The notes: a model not told the origin generated them from the sequence alone. Shown: positions 34,518 through 44,695, numbered from the stretch's first letter. The stretch is DNA of 64,000 nucleotides from CAMLIZ01 sp036231905 (GCF_036231905.1 NZ_JAZARE010000009.1:62001-126000); one strand, 5' to 3'. Numbers and translations: made by a program.

Positions 34518-35444
34518 ATGTCCTCACGCCTCGTGTCCTGGTGCGCTGCCGGCCTGCTGGCCGTCGGCCTGGCCGGCTGCGCCAGCGCGCCCGCGCCGGC
34601 CGCCGATGCCACGCCGCGCATTGCGGTGATCTCGGCCTTCGATCCCGAGCTGGCACTGCTGCGCGCGCAGGTTCGCCAGCCGGCGGTGCAGCGCATCAAC
34701 GGGGTGGAGTTCATCACCGGCGAACTCGAGGGCCGGCCGGTGGTGCTGTTCCTGTCCGGCATCAGCATGACCAACGCCGCCATGAACACCCAGCTAGCGC
34801 TGGACCGCTTCAAGGTGAGCCACATCGTCTTCAGCGGCATCGCCGGTGGCGTGAACCCGGGGCTGCACATCGGCGACGTGACCGTGCCCGAGCGTTGGGG
34901 CTCCTACCTGGAGGCGGTGTTCGCCCGCGAGGTGAAACCCGGCCAGTTCCAGCCGCCCGGCTGGATGAAGGACGCGACGCTGCCCAACTTCGGCATGGTC
35001 CATCCGCGCCCGGTGGGCGTGCGCAGCGCGCGCAGCGACACGCTGGAGACCCGCTTCTGGTTCGAGGCGGATCCGCAGATGCTGGCGGCCGCCCGCCAGC
35101 TGGGCGGCGTGCAGCTGCAGCAATGCGGCAAGCCGCAGCAGTGCCTGTCGCATGCGCCCCAGCTGGTGTTCGGCGGCACCGGCGTGTCGGGCCAGGCCTT
35201 CGTGGACAACGCGAAGTTCCGCGAGTACACCTTTGCCACCTTCCGCGCCAACGTGCTGGACATGGAAACCTCGGCCGTGGCCCAGGTGGCCTATGCCAAC
35301 CGTGTGCCCTACATCGCCTTCCGCAGCCTGTCGGACCTGGCCGGTGGCGGCGAGGGCGAGAACGAGATTGGCACCTTCTTCCAGATCGCGGCCGACAACT
35401 CGGCCAAGGTGGTGATGGCCTTTTTGCGCCAGTGGAAGCCTTGA
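34518..35444 (+). CDS. phosphorylase/nucleosidase (MTA/SAH nucleosidase-fold) lipoprotein
   Basis: A 308-residue lipoprotein: signal peptide ending LAGC (lipobox near residue 18), then a PNP/UDP phosphorylase-superfamily fold with RIAVISAFDPELALLRAQV, GVEFITGELEGRPVVLFLSGISMTNAA, FSGIAGGVNPGLHIGDV, NVLDMETSAVAQVAY (the M-E-x-S-A purine site) and FRSLSDLAGG (catalytic aspartate). Normal Pfs enzymes are cytosolic; this one appears attached in the periplasm, perhaps for salvage of outside nucleosides. AAGGAG lies upstream of ATG 34518. It stands between purB (divergent) and cbiA (convergent). Confidence 0.86.
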   Translation: MSSRLVSWCAAGLLAVGLAGCASAPAPAADATPRIAVISAFDPELALLRAQVRQPAVQRINGVEFITGELEGRPVVLFLSGISMTNAAMNTQLALDRFKVSHIVFSGIAGGVNPGLHIGDVTVPERWGSYLEAVFAREVKPGQFQPPGWMKDATLPNFGMVHPRPVGVRSARSDTLETRFWFEADPQMLAAARQLGGVQLQQCGKPQQCLSHAPQLVFGGTGVSGQAFVDNAKFREYTFATFRANVLDMETSAVAQVAYANRVPYIAFRSLSDLAGGGEGENEIGTFFQIAADNSAKVVMAFLRQWKP

Positions 35445-35456
35445 GCGGGTTGCAGC

Positions 35457-36746
35457 TCAGGGCTTGAAGAGCTCAGCCACCGCCTGCGGGTTGGACGGGA
35501 AGTACAGGTGCAGGAAGGACGCATGCAGCCGGCCCACGCGGTACACCGCTTCGCCATGGCCGTGGTGGCGCTGGCCTTCGGTAAGCCCCGCCGGCTGCAG
35601 CGGCGTCTCCACCCGCGCATGGTGGAAGCTGTGGCCGCGCAGCGTGCCTTCGGGCAGGTGGGCGCTGTGCAGGCCGATGTTCACCAGGCGCTCCTGCATC
35701 CGCGCCTGCCCGGGCAGCAGGCCCAGCATGGGCAGGCTGTGGCCGTCGATGCCGGTGAGCGATTCCAGCAGGGCGAGCAGCCCGCCGCATTCCGCCACGA
35801 TCGGGCGGCCTTGCGCATGGTGCGCGTGCACCGCCTCGCGCAGGCTGGGGTGGCTGGCCAGCCGATCACCGTGCAGCTCGGGATACCCACCGGGCAGGTA
35901 CAAGGCCTCGGCCTGCGGCAGCGGCTCGTGCGCCAGCGGCGAAAAGAACAGCAGCTGCGCGCCCAGTGCGGCCAAGGTGTCGAGGTTGGCGCGGTAGAGG
36001 AAGGAAAAGGCGGCGTCGCGGGCGACGGCGATGCGCACGCCGGCGAGCAAGGGTGGCAGCGGGCGCGCCTCCACCGCGGCGAATTCGACGGCAGGTGGCA
36101 ACGCGGAAGCACTGCGCCCCAGCGCATCGGCCGCGCGGTTGATGCGCTCGTCCATGTCCGCGATCTCCTGCGCCTGCACCAGGCCGAGGTGGCGTGAAGG
36201 CAGGCTGAACGCTTCGTCACGCGGTAACGCGCCGAACCAGGCCATGCCTTCGGGCAGGCTCTCGCGCAGCATCTGCGCATGGCCTTCGCTGCCCACCTGG
36301 TTGGCCAGCACACCGGCGAAGCGCAGCCCCGGACGGTAGGTGGCCAGGCCCAGCGCCAGCGCGCCAAAGGTCTGCGCCATCGCCGAGCCGTCGATCACGG
36401 CCAGCACCGGCAGGCCGAAACGCTGCGCCAAGTCGGCGCTGGAGGGTGTGCCGTCGTGCAGGCCCATCACCCCTTCGACGAGGATCAGGTCCGCCTCGCA
36501 GGCCGCGCGGTACAGCAGCTCGCGGCAATGCAGCTCGCCGCCCATCCACAGGTCCAGCTGGTGCACCGGCCCGCCAGAGGCGCGCTCCAGCACCATCGGG
36601 TCGATGAAATCGGGCCCGGTTTTGAAGACGCGCACCCGCCGGCCCTGGTGGCGGTGCCAGCGCGCCAATGCGGCTGTGGCGGTGGTCTTGCCTTGGCCTG
36701 ATGCCGGCGCGCTGATCAACAGGGCGGGGCAGCTCGTGGTGGTCAT
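35457..36746 (-). CDS. cbiA: cobyrinate a,c-diamide synthase
   Basis: A 429-residue CbiA/CobB. It amidates the a- and c-carboxylates of cobyrinate using glutamine and ATP. P-loop SAPASGQGKTT at 12-22, Mg/ATP-interacting KTGPDFIDP at 42-50, and the class I glutaminase-type C-terminal domain with YLPGGYPELHG and Cys320 in VAECGG. HSFHHARVET near residue 390 fits the C-terminal histidine region. This is an isolated cobalamin gene; neighbours are not part of the B12 pathway. ATG 36746 is chosen over the longer frame to 36785. It is divergent from the URC1-like gene. Confidence 0.94.
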   Translation of the reverse strand: MTTTSCPALLISAPASGQGKTTATAALARWHRHQGRRVRVFKTGPDFIDPMVLERASGGPVHQLDLWMGGELHCRELLYRAACEADLILVEGVMGLHDGTPSSADLAQRFGLPVLAVIDGSAMAQTFGALALGLATYRPGLRFAGVLANQVGSEGHAQMLRESLPEGMAWFGALPRDEAFSLPSRHLGLVQAQEIADMDERINRAADALGRSASALPPAVEFAAVEARPLPPLLAGVRIAVARDAAFSFLYRANLDTLAALGAQLLFFSPLAHEPLPQAEALYLPGGYPELHGDRLASHPSLREAVHAHHAQGRPIVAECGGLLALLESLTGIDGHSLPMLGLLPGQARMQERLVNIGLHSAHLPEGTLRGHSFHHARVETPLQPAGLTEGQRHHGHGEAVYRVGRLHASFLHLYFPSNPQAVAELFKP

Positions 36747-36795
36747 GGCCGCGCATGGTAGGTGCTCGGCGCTGCGGTGCAGCACACGAAGCGGC

Positions 36796-36823
36796 TTTAC
36801 TTCCCGGCGCTGCGCGATATGCT
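36796..36823 (+). promoter_or_regulatory. probable sigma-70 promoter of the URC1-DUF1688 operon
   Basis: TTTACT (36796-36801), 16-base spacer, TATGCT (36818-36823), 31 bases before the URC1-like ATG. Both boxes match the consensus at four of six positions. Confidence 0.45.
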
Positions 36824-36853
36824 GCCCCGACGACAGGCATCACGCGTCCATCG

Positions 36854-38113
<1,260 letters not shown>

Positions 38114-38126
38114 GCTGGGTGCTTCG

Positions 38127-39395
38127 ATGACGGCAGCCGTCCTGCGCACGCCGGCCACCATCCGGGAGCGCTGCGGCAACATCCTTGCCTTCGTGGCGGC
38201 CGGCGAATCGCCGCACTTCACGTTGGCCCGGTCGCAGCTGCCGGCCGTGGCCGAGCGCGTGGCGGCGCTCACGAGGCAGCGCTTTCCCGATGGCCGCATC
38301 CCGTTGCACAGCCGCTGGCGCCACTTCGAGGCCGGCGGCGTGGATCGCAAGGCGCAACTCGATGCCTGCGTGCGTGAGCGCAGCCCGGTCGGCGTGGCAC
38401 GGGCGCGCATCGACCTCGCACTCGTCAGCGTGCTGCTCGATGCGGGTGCCGGGCCCGACTGGCGCTACACCGAGCCGGGCACCGGCCTGCAGCTGGGCCG
38501 CTCCGAAGGCCTGGGCGTCGCCAGCTTCCATGCCTTCCTGGCAGGCCGCTTCTCGTCGGAGCCGGGGGACCGGTGCCGGGTCGACGCCAAGGCGCTGCTG
38601 CGCGTGGATGGCCGCTGGCTCGCCGACATCTTCCAGGCGGGCGAGCACAACCCCATCGTCGGCCTGGACGGTCGCGCCGCGCTGTTGCGCCGCCTGGGCG
38701 AGGCCCTTCGCGCGCGGCCCGATCTCTTCACCGCCGAAGGGCTGCCGGGCCACCTGTTCGACGCGCTCACCCACCATTCGCATGTGCACCACCTGCCACA
38801 TGCCAACCTGCACCATCCGCGCCCGACGGCCTATCGGCACCATGTGAGCGCGGCCCGCATCCTGCAGACGCTGCTGGAGGCCTTCAGCGCCATCTGGCCC
38901 AGCGGCCAGCAGCTGCCCGACGGCACGCCGCTGGGCGACGTGTGGCGCCATCCGGCCGGCGGCGGCGAGGGCGCCAGCGCGGGGTGGGTGCCCTTCCACA
39001 AGCTCAGCCAGTGGCTCACCTATTCGCTGATCGAGCCCTACGAATGGGCGGGGGTGCAGGTGGGCGGTCTCGATGCGCTGACGGGCCTGCCGGAATACCG
39101 CAACGGCGGGCTGCTGCTCGATGCGGGCGTGATCGTGCCGCGTGATGCCGGGTTCGCCGCCGCGCCGCGCCAGCCGGGCGATGAATGGGTGATCGAATGG
39201 CGTGCGCTCACCGTGGCCCTGCTCGACGAACTGGCGCCTCTGGTGCGTGAGCGCCTTCAGGCCGGCGCCGATGGCATGCCGCTGGCGCGCATCCTCGAAG
39301 GCGGCACCTGGGCTGCCGGCCGCCAGATTGCGCAGGAACGGCGTGGCGACGGCAGCCCGCCGGTGCGCATCCAGAGCGACGGCACGGTGTTCTGA
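38127..39395 (+). CDS. DUF1688 / URC4-family protein (uracil degradation)
   Basis: A 422-residue DUF1688 protein, the family of fungal URC4/Urg3. It begins LRTPATIRERCGNILAFV and contains HSRWRHFEAGG, LDLALVSVLLDAGAG-like text (RIDLALVSVLLDAGAGP), SWRY-like WRYTEPGTGL, RSEGLGVASFHAF, GWVPFHKLSQWLTYSLIEP and PEYRNGGLLLDAGVI, all family hallmarks. Its biochemical step is unknown. It starts 13 bases after the URC1-like stop; a TTG at 38106 would be an overlapping alternative start. Both proteins are soluble, and the operon continues with no third pathway gene. Confidence 0.92.
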   Translation: MTAAVLRTPATIRERCGNILAFVAAGESPHFTLARSQLPAVAERVAALTRQRFPDGRIPLHSRWRHFEAGGVDRKAQLDACVRERSPVGVARARIDLALVSVLLDAGAGPDWRYTEPGTGLQLGRSEGLGVASFHAFLAGRFSSEPGDRCRVDAKALLRVDGRWLADIFQAGEHNPIVGLDGRAALLRRLGEALRARPDLFTAEGLPGHLFDALTHHSHVHHLPHANLHHPRPTAYRHHVSAARILQTLLEAFSAIWPSGQQLPDGTPLGDVWRHPAGGGEGASAGWVPFHKLSQWLTYSLIEPYEWAGVQVGGLDALTGLPEYRNGGLLLDAGVIVPRDAGFAAAPRQPGDEWVIEWRALTVALLDELAPLVRERLQAGADGMPLARILEGGTWAAGRQIAQERRGDGSPPVRIQSDGTVF

Positions 39396-39472
39396 CCGCC
39401 ACTCGCAGGCACCTCGGTTGCCGGTCTTCTGCACGCGCACCACCCCCGAGGCGCGCCGCACAGGAGTCGACC

Positions 39473-39691
39473 ATGACCAGCCCCACCCAGCGCAGCACCA
39501 ACCAGCGCCGAGCCGAGGAAGACCATCTGCAGCAAGGCGGCCAGGCCGGCGGCAGCGGCACCACCGACAGAGACCATGGCGGCACGCTGTCGCACCAGCC
39601 GGCCGGCGAAGGCAGCATCGCCAACGGTGCCGGCGCCAGCACGCAGGAACGCCGCCGCTTCGCGCGCCGGCGCGACGACCCGCGGCCTTGA
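39473..39691 (+). CDS. small hydrophilic protein of unknown function
   Basis: A 72-residue, strongly polar protein rich in Gly, Gln, Arg and Ser, with no hydrophobic segment and probably disordered; it ends with an Arg-rich tail (ERRRFARRRDD). AGGAG lies nine bases before the ATG, and it fits neatly between the DUF1688 gene and parA, so it may be real. Composition resembles small stress or DNA-associated proteins, but no family is recognised. Confidence 0.5.
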   Translation: MTSPTQRSTNQRRAEEDHLQQGGQAGGSGTTDRDHGGTLSHQPAGEGSIANGAGASTQERRRFARRRDDPRP

Positions 39692-39708
39692 CGCCAGTGG
39701 CCCTTGCT

Positions 39709-40476
39709 TCAGCCCTGCAGCGCCGCGTGCAGCGCCACGAACTCCTGCGTGAGCTTGTGGCGCGCGTCCAGGTGGATCATCGGGCGCGACAGCTCGTGTG
39801 ATTCCTTCACCTTCACCGACGCGCTGAGGTAGGGCTGCAGCACCGGCAGCCCTTCATCGATCAGCTCCTGCACCAGCCGCTGCGGCAGGTTGGCCCGGGG
39901 CTGGAACTGGTTCACCACGATGCCTTCGACCTGCAGGTCCGGGTTGTGGTCGGCCTGGATCTCCTGCACGTTCTCCAGCAGCGCATAGAGCGCGCGGCGC
40001 GAGAAGTCGTCGCAGTCGAACGGGATCAGGCAGCGCTGCGCGGCGATCAGCGCGGAGCGGGTGTAGAAGTTCAGCGCGGGCGGCGTGTCGATGAAGATGC
40101 GGTCGTAGGTGCCGTCCAGCTCGGCCAGCGCGTCGCGCAGCTTGTATATCTTGTAGCGCTGCTCCAGCTTGCCGTGCAGCTCCTCCAGCGCGGGGCTGGA
40201 GCGCATCAGGTGCAGGCCGTCCCAGGGGGTGTCGCTGATGAAGTCGGTGGTGGCCTTGGGCCGCACCATGAACTTGAGCGTTTGCTCGAAGAAGCCGGCC
40301 GCCCCGTCGAGCTCGATGTCGGCCGCTTCGCCCATCAGGTAACGGGTGGAGTTGCCTTGCGGGTCCAGGTCCACCACTAGCGTGCGCTGGCCCTGCTGCG
40401 CGCTGATGGCCGCGAGGTTGCAGGTGATGGTGGACTTGCCCACGCCGCCCTTCTGGTTGAACACCACGTGTCGCAT
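39709..40476 (-). CDS. ParA-family ATPase (MinD/ParA superfamily)
   Basis: A 255-residue ParA-type ATPase. Deviant Walker A KGGVGKST at residues 9-16 (signature lysine plus P-loop lysine), Walker A' with VVDLDPQGNSTRYL, and DRIFIDTPPALNFYT as Walker B. The C-terminal region has the basic patch used for nonspecific DNA binding. There is no ParB gene beside it; instead a ribbon-helix-helix gene is divergent, 114 bases away. Such orphan ParA proteins position chromosomes, organelles or protein clusters. ATG 40476 is used; ATG 40509 would add 11 residues. Confidence 0.9.
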   Translation of the reverse strand: MRHVVFNQKGGVGKSTITCNLAAISAQQGQRTLVVDLDPQGNSTRYLMGEAADIELDGAAGFFEQTLKFMVRPKATTDFISDTPWDGLHLMRSSPALEELHGKLEQRYKIYKLRDALAELDGTYDRIFIDTPPALNFYTRSALIAAQRCLIPFDCDDFSRRALYALLENVQEIQADHNPDLQVEGIVVNQFQPRANLPQRLVQELIDEGLPVLQPYLSASVKVKESHELSRPMIHLDARHKLTQEFVALHAALQG

Positions 40477-40560
40477 CGCTTGGCCCTTGTCGCCGCCGGA
40501 AACGGGCATTGTGCACTGCAATATCCCTGCTCCCGGCTGCGATACACGGGAGCCTACTCG

Positions 40561-40587
40561 CCATCCACTTGGATGGTGCTAGGATGG
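40561..40587. promoter_or_regulatory. repeat cluster, candidate operator for the ribbon-helix-helix protein
   Basis: CCATCC (40561-40566), GGATGG (40571-40576) and GGATGG (40582-40587) lie at 10-11 base spacing. The first two form a perfect 16-base palindrome around ACTT. An extended -10 box, TGC-TAGGAT (40577-40585), overlaps them, so the message for the gene at 40591 may be leaderless. Tandem short repeats at helical spacing are typical of ribbon-helix-helix operators. Confidence 0.5.
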
Positions 40588-40590
40588 CCT

Positions 40591-41010
40591 ATGCCAGCCC
40601 GAAGCACCACGTCCGTCGCTACGAAACCGCAGGACGAAAAGATCACCATCAATGTCGGTTACGTCGACCTGGGCCAGATCGACCTGCTGGTGCAGGAGGG
40701 CTTCTATGCCAACCGTTCCGACCTGATCCGCACGGCCATCCGCAACCAGCTCACCACCCATGCCGAGGTGGTGAAGCAATCGGTGGCCCGCAAGACCCTG
40801 GTGCTGGGCATCCAGCACTTCAGCGCCGACGACCTGCGCGCGGTGAAGGCGGCCGGCCAGACCCTGCAGATCCGCGTGCTGGGCCTGGCCTCCATCGCCA
40901 ACGAGGTCACGCCCGAGCTCGCCTTGTCCGCCATCGACTCGGTGGTGGTGCTGGGTGCCTTGCACGCCAGCCCCGCCGTCAAGGCCGCGCTCGCCAGCCG
41001 CATTCGCTGA
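40591..41010 (+). CDS. ribbon-helix-helix (CopG-like) DNA-binding protein
   Basis: A 139-residue protein. The N-terminal ~55 residues form a ribbon-helix-helix: EKITINVGYVDLGQIDLL (beta strand and helix 1) then GFYANRSDLIRTAIRNQL (helix 2). The C-terminal ~80 residues form a second conserved part with repeated hydrophobic strands (LVLGIQHFSADDLRAV, TLQIRVLGLASIANEV, IDSVVVLGAL). This two-part family is often found just upstream of PHB depolymerase genes in Burkholderiales; here the depolymerase starts 21 bases later. It is also divergent from parA, so it may control both, including itself. Confidence 0.85.
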   Translation: MPARSTTSVATKPQDEKITINVGYVDLGQIDLLVQEGFYANRSDLIRTAIRNQLTTHAEVVKQSVARKTLVLGIQHFSADDLRAVKAAGQTLQIRVLGLASIANEVTPELALSAIDSVVVLGALHASPAVKAALASRIR

Positions 41011-41031
41011 CGGCCCCCACAAAGGAATTCC

Positions 41032-42168
41032 ATGAATGCATCGTTCCAACGCCTGATGGCCGAAGCCACCCGGCTCACCCAGTCGGGTGACCTGCAGGCG
41101 GCCACCGCCGCCATCCAGGCCGCGCTCGGCCAGCACGGTGAGCCGGCCAACGACCCGGGGGAGGTGTTCGACGTGCAGGCGCGGGAAATTCAACCGCTGC
41201 CTGCGCTGCCGCCCCTCGCGGGCGCCCACAGCCCGGGCGTCGCACCGGCCGGTGACACCGTGGCGGAGCCCGTCGCGCCGATCCCGTCCACCCAGCCGAG
41301 CGAACCCAGCCCGCCGGCGTTGCAGCCCGAAGGCCGCTTCATCACCGGCCGGCACACCGACGCCGCCGCCACGCGCGACTACAAGCTCTTCATCCCGCCT
41401 GGCTATCGCGGCCAGCCGCTGCCGCTGGTGGTGATGCTGCACGGCTGCACCCAGCATCCGGACGACTTTGCGGCTGGCACCGGCATGAACCGCCTGGCGA
41501 TGGCGCAGGAGTGCTTCGTGCTCTACCCCGCCCAGTCGCAGAAGGCCAATCCGCAGCGCTGCTGGAGCTGGTTCAAACACAGCCACCAGCGTCGTGGCCG
41601 CGGCGAGCCGGCGCTGCTGGCCGGCATGACGCGCGCGGTGATGGCGCAGTACGCCATCGACCCCCGGCGTGTCTATGTGGCCGGCCTGTCGGCGGGCGGC
41701 GCGATGGCGGCCATCCTTGGCCAGACCTACCCCGAGCTCTTTGCCGCGGTGGGGGTGCACTCGGGCCTGCCCGCCGGTGCGGCGCAGGACCTGCCCTCCG
41801 CGCTGGCGGCGATGAAAAGCGGCGCCGCGTCCACCGCCGCGGGCCGGGCCCCGCCCACCATCGTGTTCCATGGCGACCAGGACCACACGGTGCACAGCAT
41901 CAATGGCGAGCAGGCCGTGGCCGCCAGCGCGGGGGCTGCGGCGTTTGAACGCGAACGTGCGCGCAGCCGCAACGGGCGCCACTACACCCGCCGTGTCTAC
42001 CGTGGGGCCGATGGCCAGGTGGTGGCCGAGCACTGGCTGGTGCATGGTGCCGGCCACGCCTGGTCGGGTGGCCATGCGGGCGGCTCGTACACCGACGCCG
42101 GCGGCCCGGACGCCAGCGCCGAGATGCTGCGCTTCTTCCAGCAGCACCCGCTGCCCCCGGCCGCTTGA
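41032..42168 (+). CDS. intracellular poly(3-hydroxybutyrate) depolymerase-type esterase
   Basis: A 378-residue alpha/beta hydrolase of the LpqC/PHB depolymerase family without signal peptide, so it acts inside the cell. Lipase box GLSAGG with Ser220, oxyanion region VVMLHGCTQHPDDF, acid FHGDQDHTVH and histidine GAGHAWSGG are all present. Residues 1-35 resemble a short helical granule-contact or dimer region, and ~55-100 is a proline-rich linker. It would hydrolyse PHB or its oligomers. It is co-transcribed with the upstream ribbon-helix-helix gene, and a TTG or ATG start of the SNF2 gene overlaps or closely follows its stop. Confidence 0.88.
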   Translation: MNASFQRLMAEATRLTQSGDLQAATAAIQAALGQHGEPANDPGEVFDVQAREIQPLPALPPLAGAHSPGVAPAGDTVAEPVAPIPSTQPSEPSPPALQPEGRFITGRHTDAAATRDYKLFIPPGYRGQPLPLVVMLHGCTQHPDDFAAGTGMNRLAMAQECFVLYPAQSQKANPQRCWSWFKHSHQRRGRGEPALLAGMTRAVMAQYAIDPRRVYVAGLSAGGAMAAILGQTYPELFAAVGVHSGLPAGAAQDLPSALAAMKSGAASTAAGRAPPTIVFHGDQDHTVHSINGEQAVAASAGAAAFERERARSRNGRHYTRRVYRGADGQVVAEHWLVHGAGHAWSGGHAGGSYTDAGGPDASAEMLRFFQQHPLPPAA

Positions 42169-42185
42169 AAGCGGCGAACGCCACG

Positions 42186-44684
42186 ATGCCCGCGCCTGCT
42201 GCCGACATCCCGGTCCCCGGCCACTTCCGCCCGCGCCTGACGCTGCAGACGCTGACCCGCGGCGACGGTGTGCTGGGCCTGCGCGCGGTGCCGGGCTTCG
42301 GCCCGCGCGGCGCCAAGGTCACCGTGGCCGAGGTGCATTGGACCTACGCCACCGCGGCCGGCCTGCGCTGGGAGACACCTGCCCCCACGCGCCTGCTGAA
42401 CACCAAGCCCAAACCCACCGAGCTGTTGCGCGGGGCCTGGAACGAACGTGTGCTGCTGCAGCGCGACCGCGTGGCCGAGGCCGATGCGCGCGACCTGCTG
42501 TGGGCGACCGGCCTGCGCCCGTTGCCGGCGGAGGCGCTGCAATGGCGTCGCCCGGAAGCCGCCGACGGCCATGCGCCCTTGTGGAGCCTGGCGGAGGAAA
42601 ACCACTTCGGCGACTTCTGGGCCGAGCAGGTGCCCAGGCTGCAGGCGGCCGGCTGGGCCGTCGTGGTGCGGGCCGGCTTTGCGCACCAGAGCGTCCCGGT
42701 GGAGCGCTGGCGCCTGGTGATCGACCCCGCGACCGGCGAGGAGCGGGGCCGCGAACCGGCCGAACCGCTGGGTGCCAAGGTGCAGGCGCTCGCGGCCTTG
42801 CGCCAGCCGCCGCGCGAAGGCTCCTGGATGCTGAGCCTGGGGGTGGAGGTGGAAGGCGAAACCCTGGACCTGGTGCCGCTGCTGGCCGACCTGCTCAAGC
42901 GCGATGCACGCTGGCTCAATGCCCGCGAGATCGCGCTGATCCCCGACCACGCCATCATCGGCCTGCGTGCGCCGGGAGGGCGGCGGATCGAGGCGCGCGC
43001 CGCGCCGCTGAAGGCGATCGTGGGCGCGATGGTGGACCTCCTCACCGATCCGCAGCGCCAGGACGGGCCGCTGCCGCTGTCCACCTGGGAGGCCGAGCGC
43101 ATCGACGGCCTGCGCGCGCGCCTGCTGGCCCACAGCCAGGCCGAACGCGCCGGTGAACATGGCGCCTGGCAGCTGCAAGGCGAGGCCGGCCTGGCAGCGC
43201 TGGCGCACCGGCTGCGCGAAGCGGGCAGCCCGCCGCCGGTGGCGCCGCCCACGGGGCTGGGCCTGAGCCTTCGCCCCTACCAGCTGCAAGGCCTGGCCTG
43301 GCTGCAGTACCTGCGTGAGCACCGCCTCGCCGGCATCCTGGCCGACGACATGGGCCTGGGCAAGACGGCGCAGGTGCTGGCCCATCTGCTGGTGGAGCAG
43401 CAGGCCGGCCGGCTCGACCAGCCGGCGCTGGTGGTGCTGCCCAGCTCGCTGATCGCCAACTGGCAGGCCGAGGCTGCCCGCATCGCGCCGGGCCTGCGGG
43501 TGCTCACCCTGCAGGGCAGCAAGCGCCAGCAGCAGTTCGATCGCATCGCGCAGCACGACGTGGTGTTCACCACCTACCCGCTGCTGTGGCGTGACATCGA
43601 CGCGCTGCAGCAGCAGCCCTGGCACCTGTTGATCCTGGATGAAGCGCAGATGGTCAAGAACGCCGGCAGCCGCGCGGCCGGTGCGCTGCGCCGGCTGCAG
43701 GCCCGGCACCGCTTGTGCGTGACCGGCACGCCGCTGGAGAACCACCTCGGCGAGCTGTGGGCCCACTTCGACCTGCTGATGCCCGGTTTCCTCGGTGATG
43801 CGCGCAGCTTCACGCGCCAGTGGCGCAAGCCGATCGAGACCAACGGCGAAACGCTCAGGGCCCAGCTGCTCGCGCAGCGGGTGCGGCCCTTCATCCTGCG
43901 CCGGCGCAAGGAAGACGTGGCCACCGAGCTGCCCGCCAAGACCGAGGTGGTGCGCCGGGTGCAGCTGCAAGGGCAGCAGCGTGCGCTGTACGAAAGCGTG
44001 CGCCTGGCGGCGGACGAGCAGGTGCGGCGCGTGCTGGAGCGCAAGAGTTTTGCCGGCGCGCAGATCGCCATCCTGGACGCCCTGCTCAAGCTGCGCCAGG
44101 TGTGCTGCGACCCGCGCCTGGTGAAAGGCCCGGCCACCGCACCGGGCACCGAGCGCGCCAAGATGGAATGGCTGCACGACATGCTGCCCGAGCTGGTGGC
44201 TGAAGGCCGCCGGGTGCTGGTGTTCAGCCAGTTCACCGAGATGCTGGGCCTGGTGCAGCAGGAGCTCACTGCGCTCGAACTGCCCCACCTGGTGCTCACC
44301 GGCGAAACGGCGGTGGGCGAACGCGGCCGCGTCGTCGAGCGCTTCCAGGCCCAGGAGGTGCCGGTGCTGCTGCTCAGCCTGAAGGCCGGCGGCGTGGGCC
44401 TGAACCTCACCGCGGCCGACACCGTGATCCACCTCGACCCGTGGTGGAACCCGGCGGTCGAACGCCAGGCCACCGACCGCGCGCACCGCATCGGCCAGGA
44501 CCAGCCGGTGTTCGTCTACAAGCTGGTGGTCGAGGGCAGCATCGAGGAGCGCATCCTGGCCTTGCAGGCGCGCAAGGCGGCGCTGGCCGAAGGTGTGCTG
44601 GGCCATGATGCGGAAGCCGCGGTGAAGTTCAGCGCGGAGGATCTGCAGGGCCTGCTGGCGCCGCTGGATACACCCCGACGATAG
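42186..44684 (+). CDS. SNF2-family DNA helicase/translocase
   Basis: An 832-residue SNF2/RapA-like ATPase. The N-terminal ~350 residues are a poorly conserved bacterial SNF2 extension. The first RecA lobe carries ADDMGLGKTAQV (Walker A), LDEAQMVKN (DEAQ box) and VTGTPLENHLGELW; the second has LVFSQFTEML, GGVGLNLTAADTVIHLDPWWNPAVE and QATDRAHRIGQ (motif VI arginines). Bacterial members act on DNA-protein complexes in repair or defence. ATG 42186 is preferred, although TTG 42165 overlaps the depolymerase stop. The SUI1 gene follows by 11 bases, possibly as the same operon. Confidence 0.9.
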   Translation: MPAPAADIPVPGHFRPRLTLQTLTRGDGVLGLRAVPGFGPRGAKVTVAEVHWTYATAAGLRWETPAPTRLLNTKPKPTELLRGAWNERVLLQRDRVAEADARDLLWATGLRPLPAEALQWRRPEAADGHAPLWSLAEENHFGDFWAEQVPRLQAAGWAVVVRAGFAHQSVPVERWRLVIDPATGEERGREPAEPLGAKVQALAALRQPPREGSWMLSLGVEVEGETLDLVPLLADLLKRDARWLNAREIALIPDHAIIGLRAPGGRRIEARAAPLKAIVGAMVDLLTDPQRQDGPLPLSTWEAERIDGLRARLLAHSQAERAGEHGAWQLQGEAGLAALAHRLREAGSPPPVAPPTGLGLSLRPYQLQGLAWLQYLREHRLAGILADDMGLGKTAQVLAHLLVEQQAGRLDQPALVVLPSSLIANWQAEAARIAPGLRVLTLQGSKRQQQFDRIAQHDVVFTTYPLLWRDIDALQQQPWHLLILDEAQMVKNAGSRAAGALRRLQARHRLCVTGTPLENHLGELWAHFDLLMPGFLGDARSFTRQWRKPIETNGETLRAQLLAQRVRPFILRRRKEDVATELPAKTEVVRRVQLQGQQRALYESVRLAADEQVRRVLERKSFAGAQIAILDALLKLRQVCCDPRLVKGPATAPGTERAKMEWLHDMLPELVAEGRRVLVFSQFTEMLGLVQQELTALELPHLVLTGETAVGERGRVVERFQAQEVPVLLLSLKAGGVGLNLTAADTVIHLDPWWNPAVERQATDRAHRIGQDQPVFVYKLVVEGSIEERILALQARKAALAEGVLGHDAEAAVKFSAEDLQGLLAPLDTPRR

Positions 44685-44695
44685 GAGCTTGCTGC

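Noticed and set aside
36747..36853. Cobalamin riboswitch near cbiA
   Set aside because: The 107-base gap has no B12-box-like sequence and is too short for the aptamer plus a promoter for both divergent genes.
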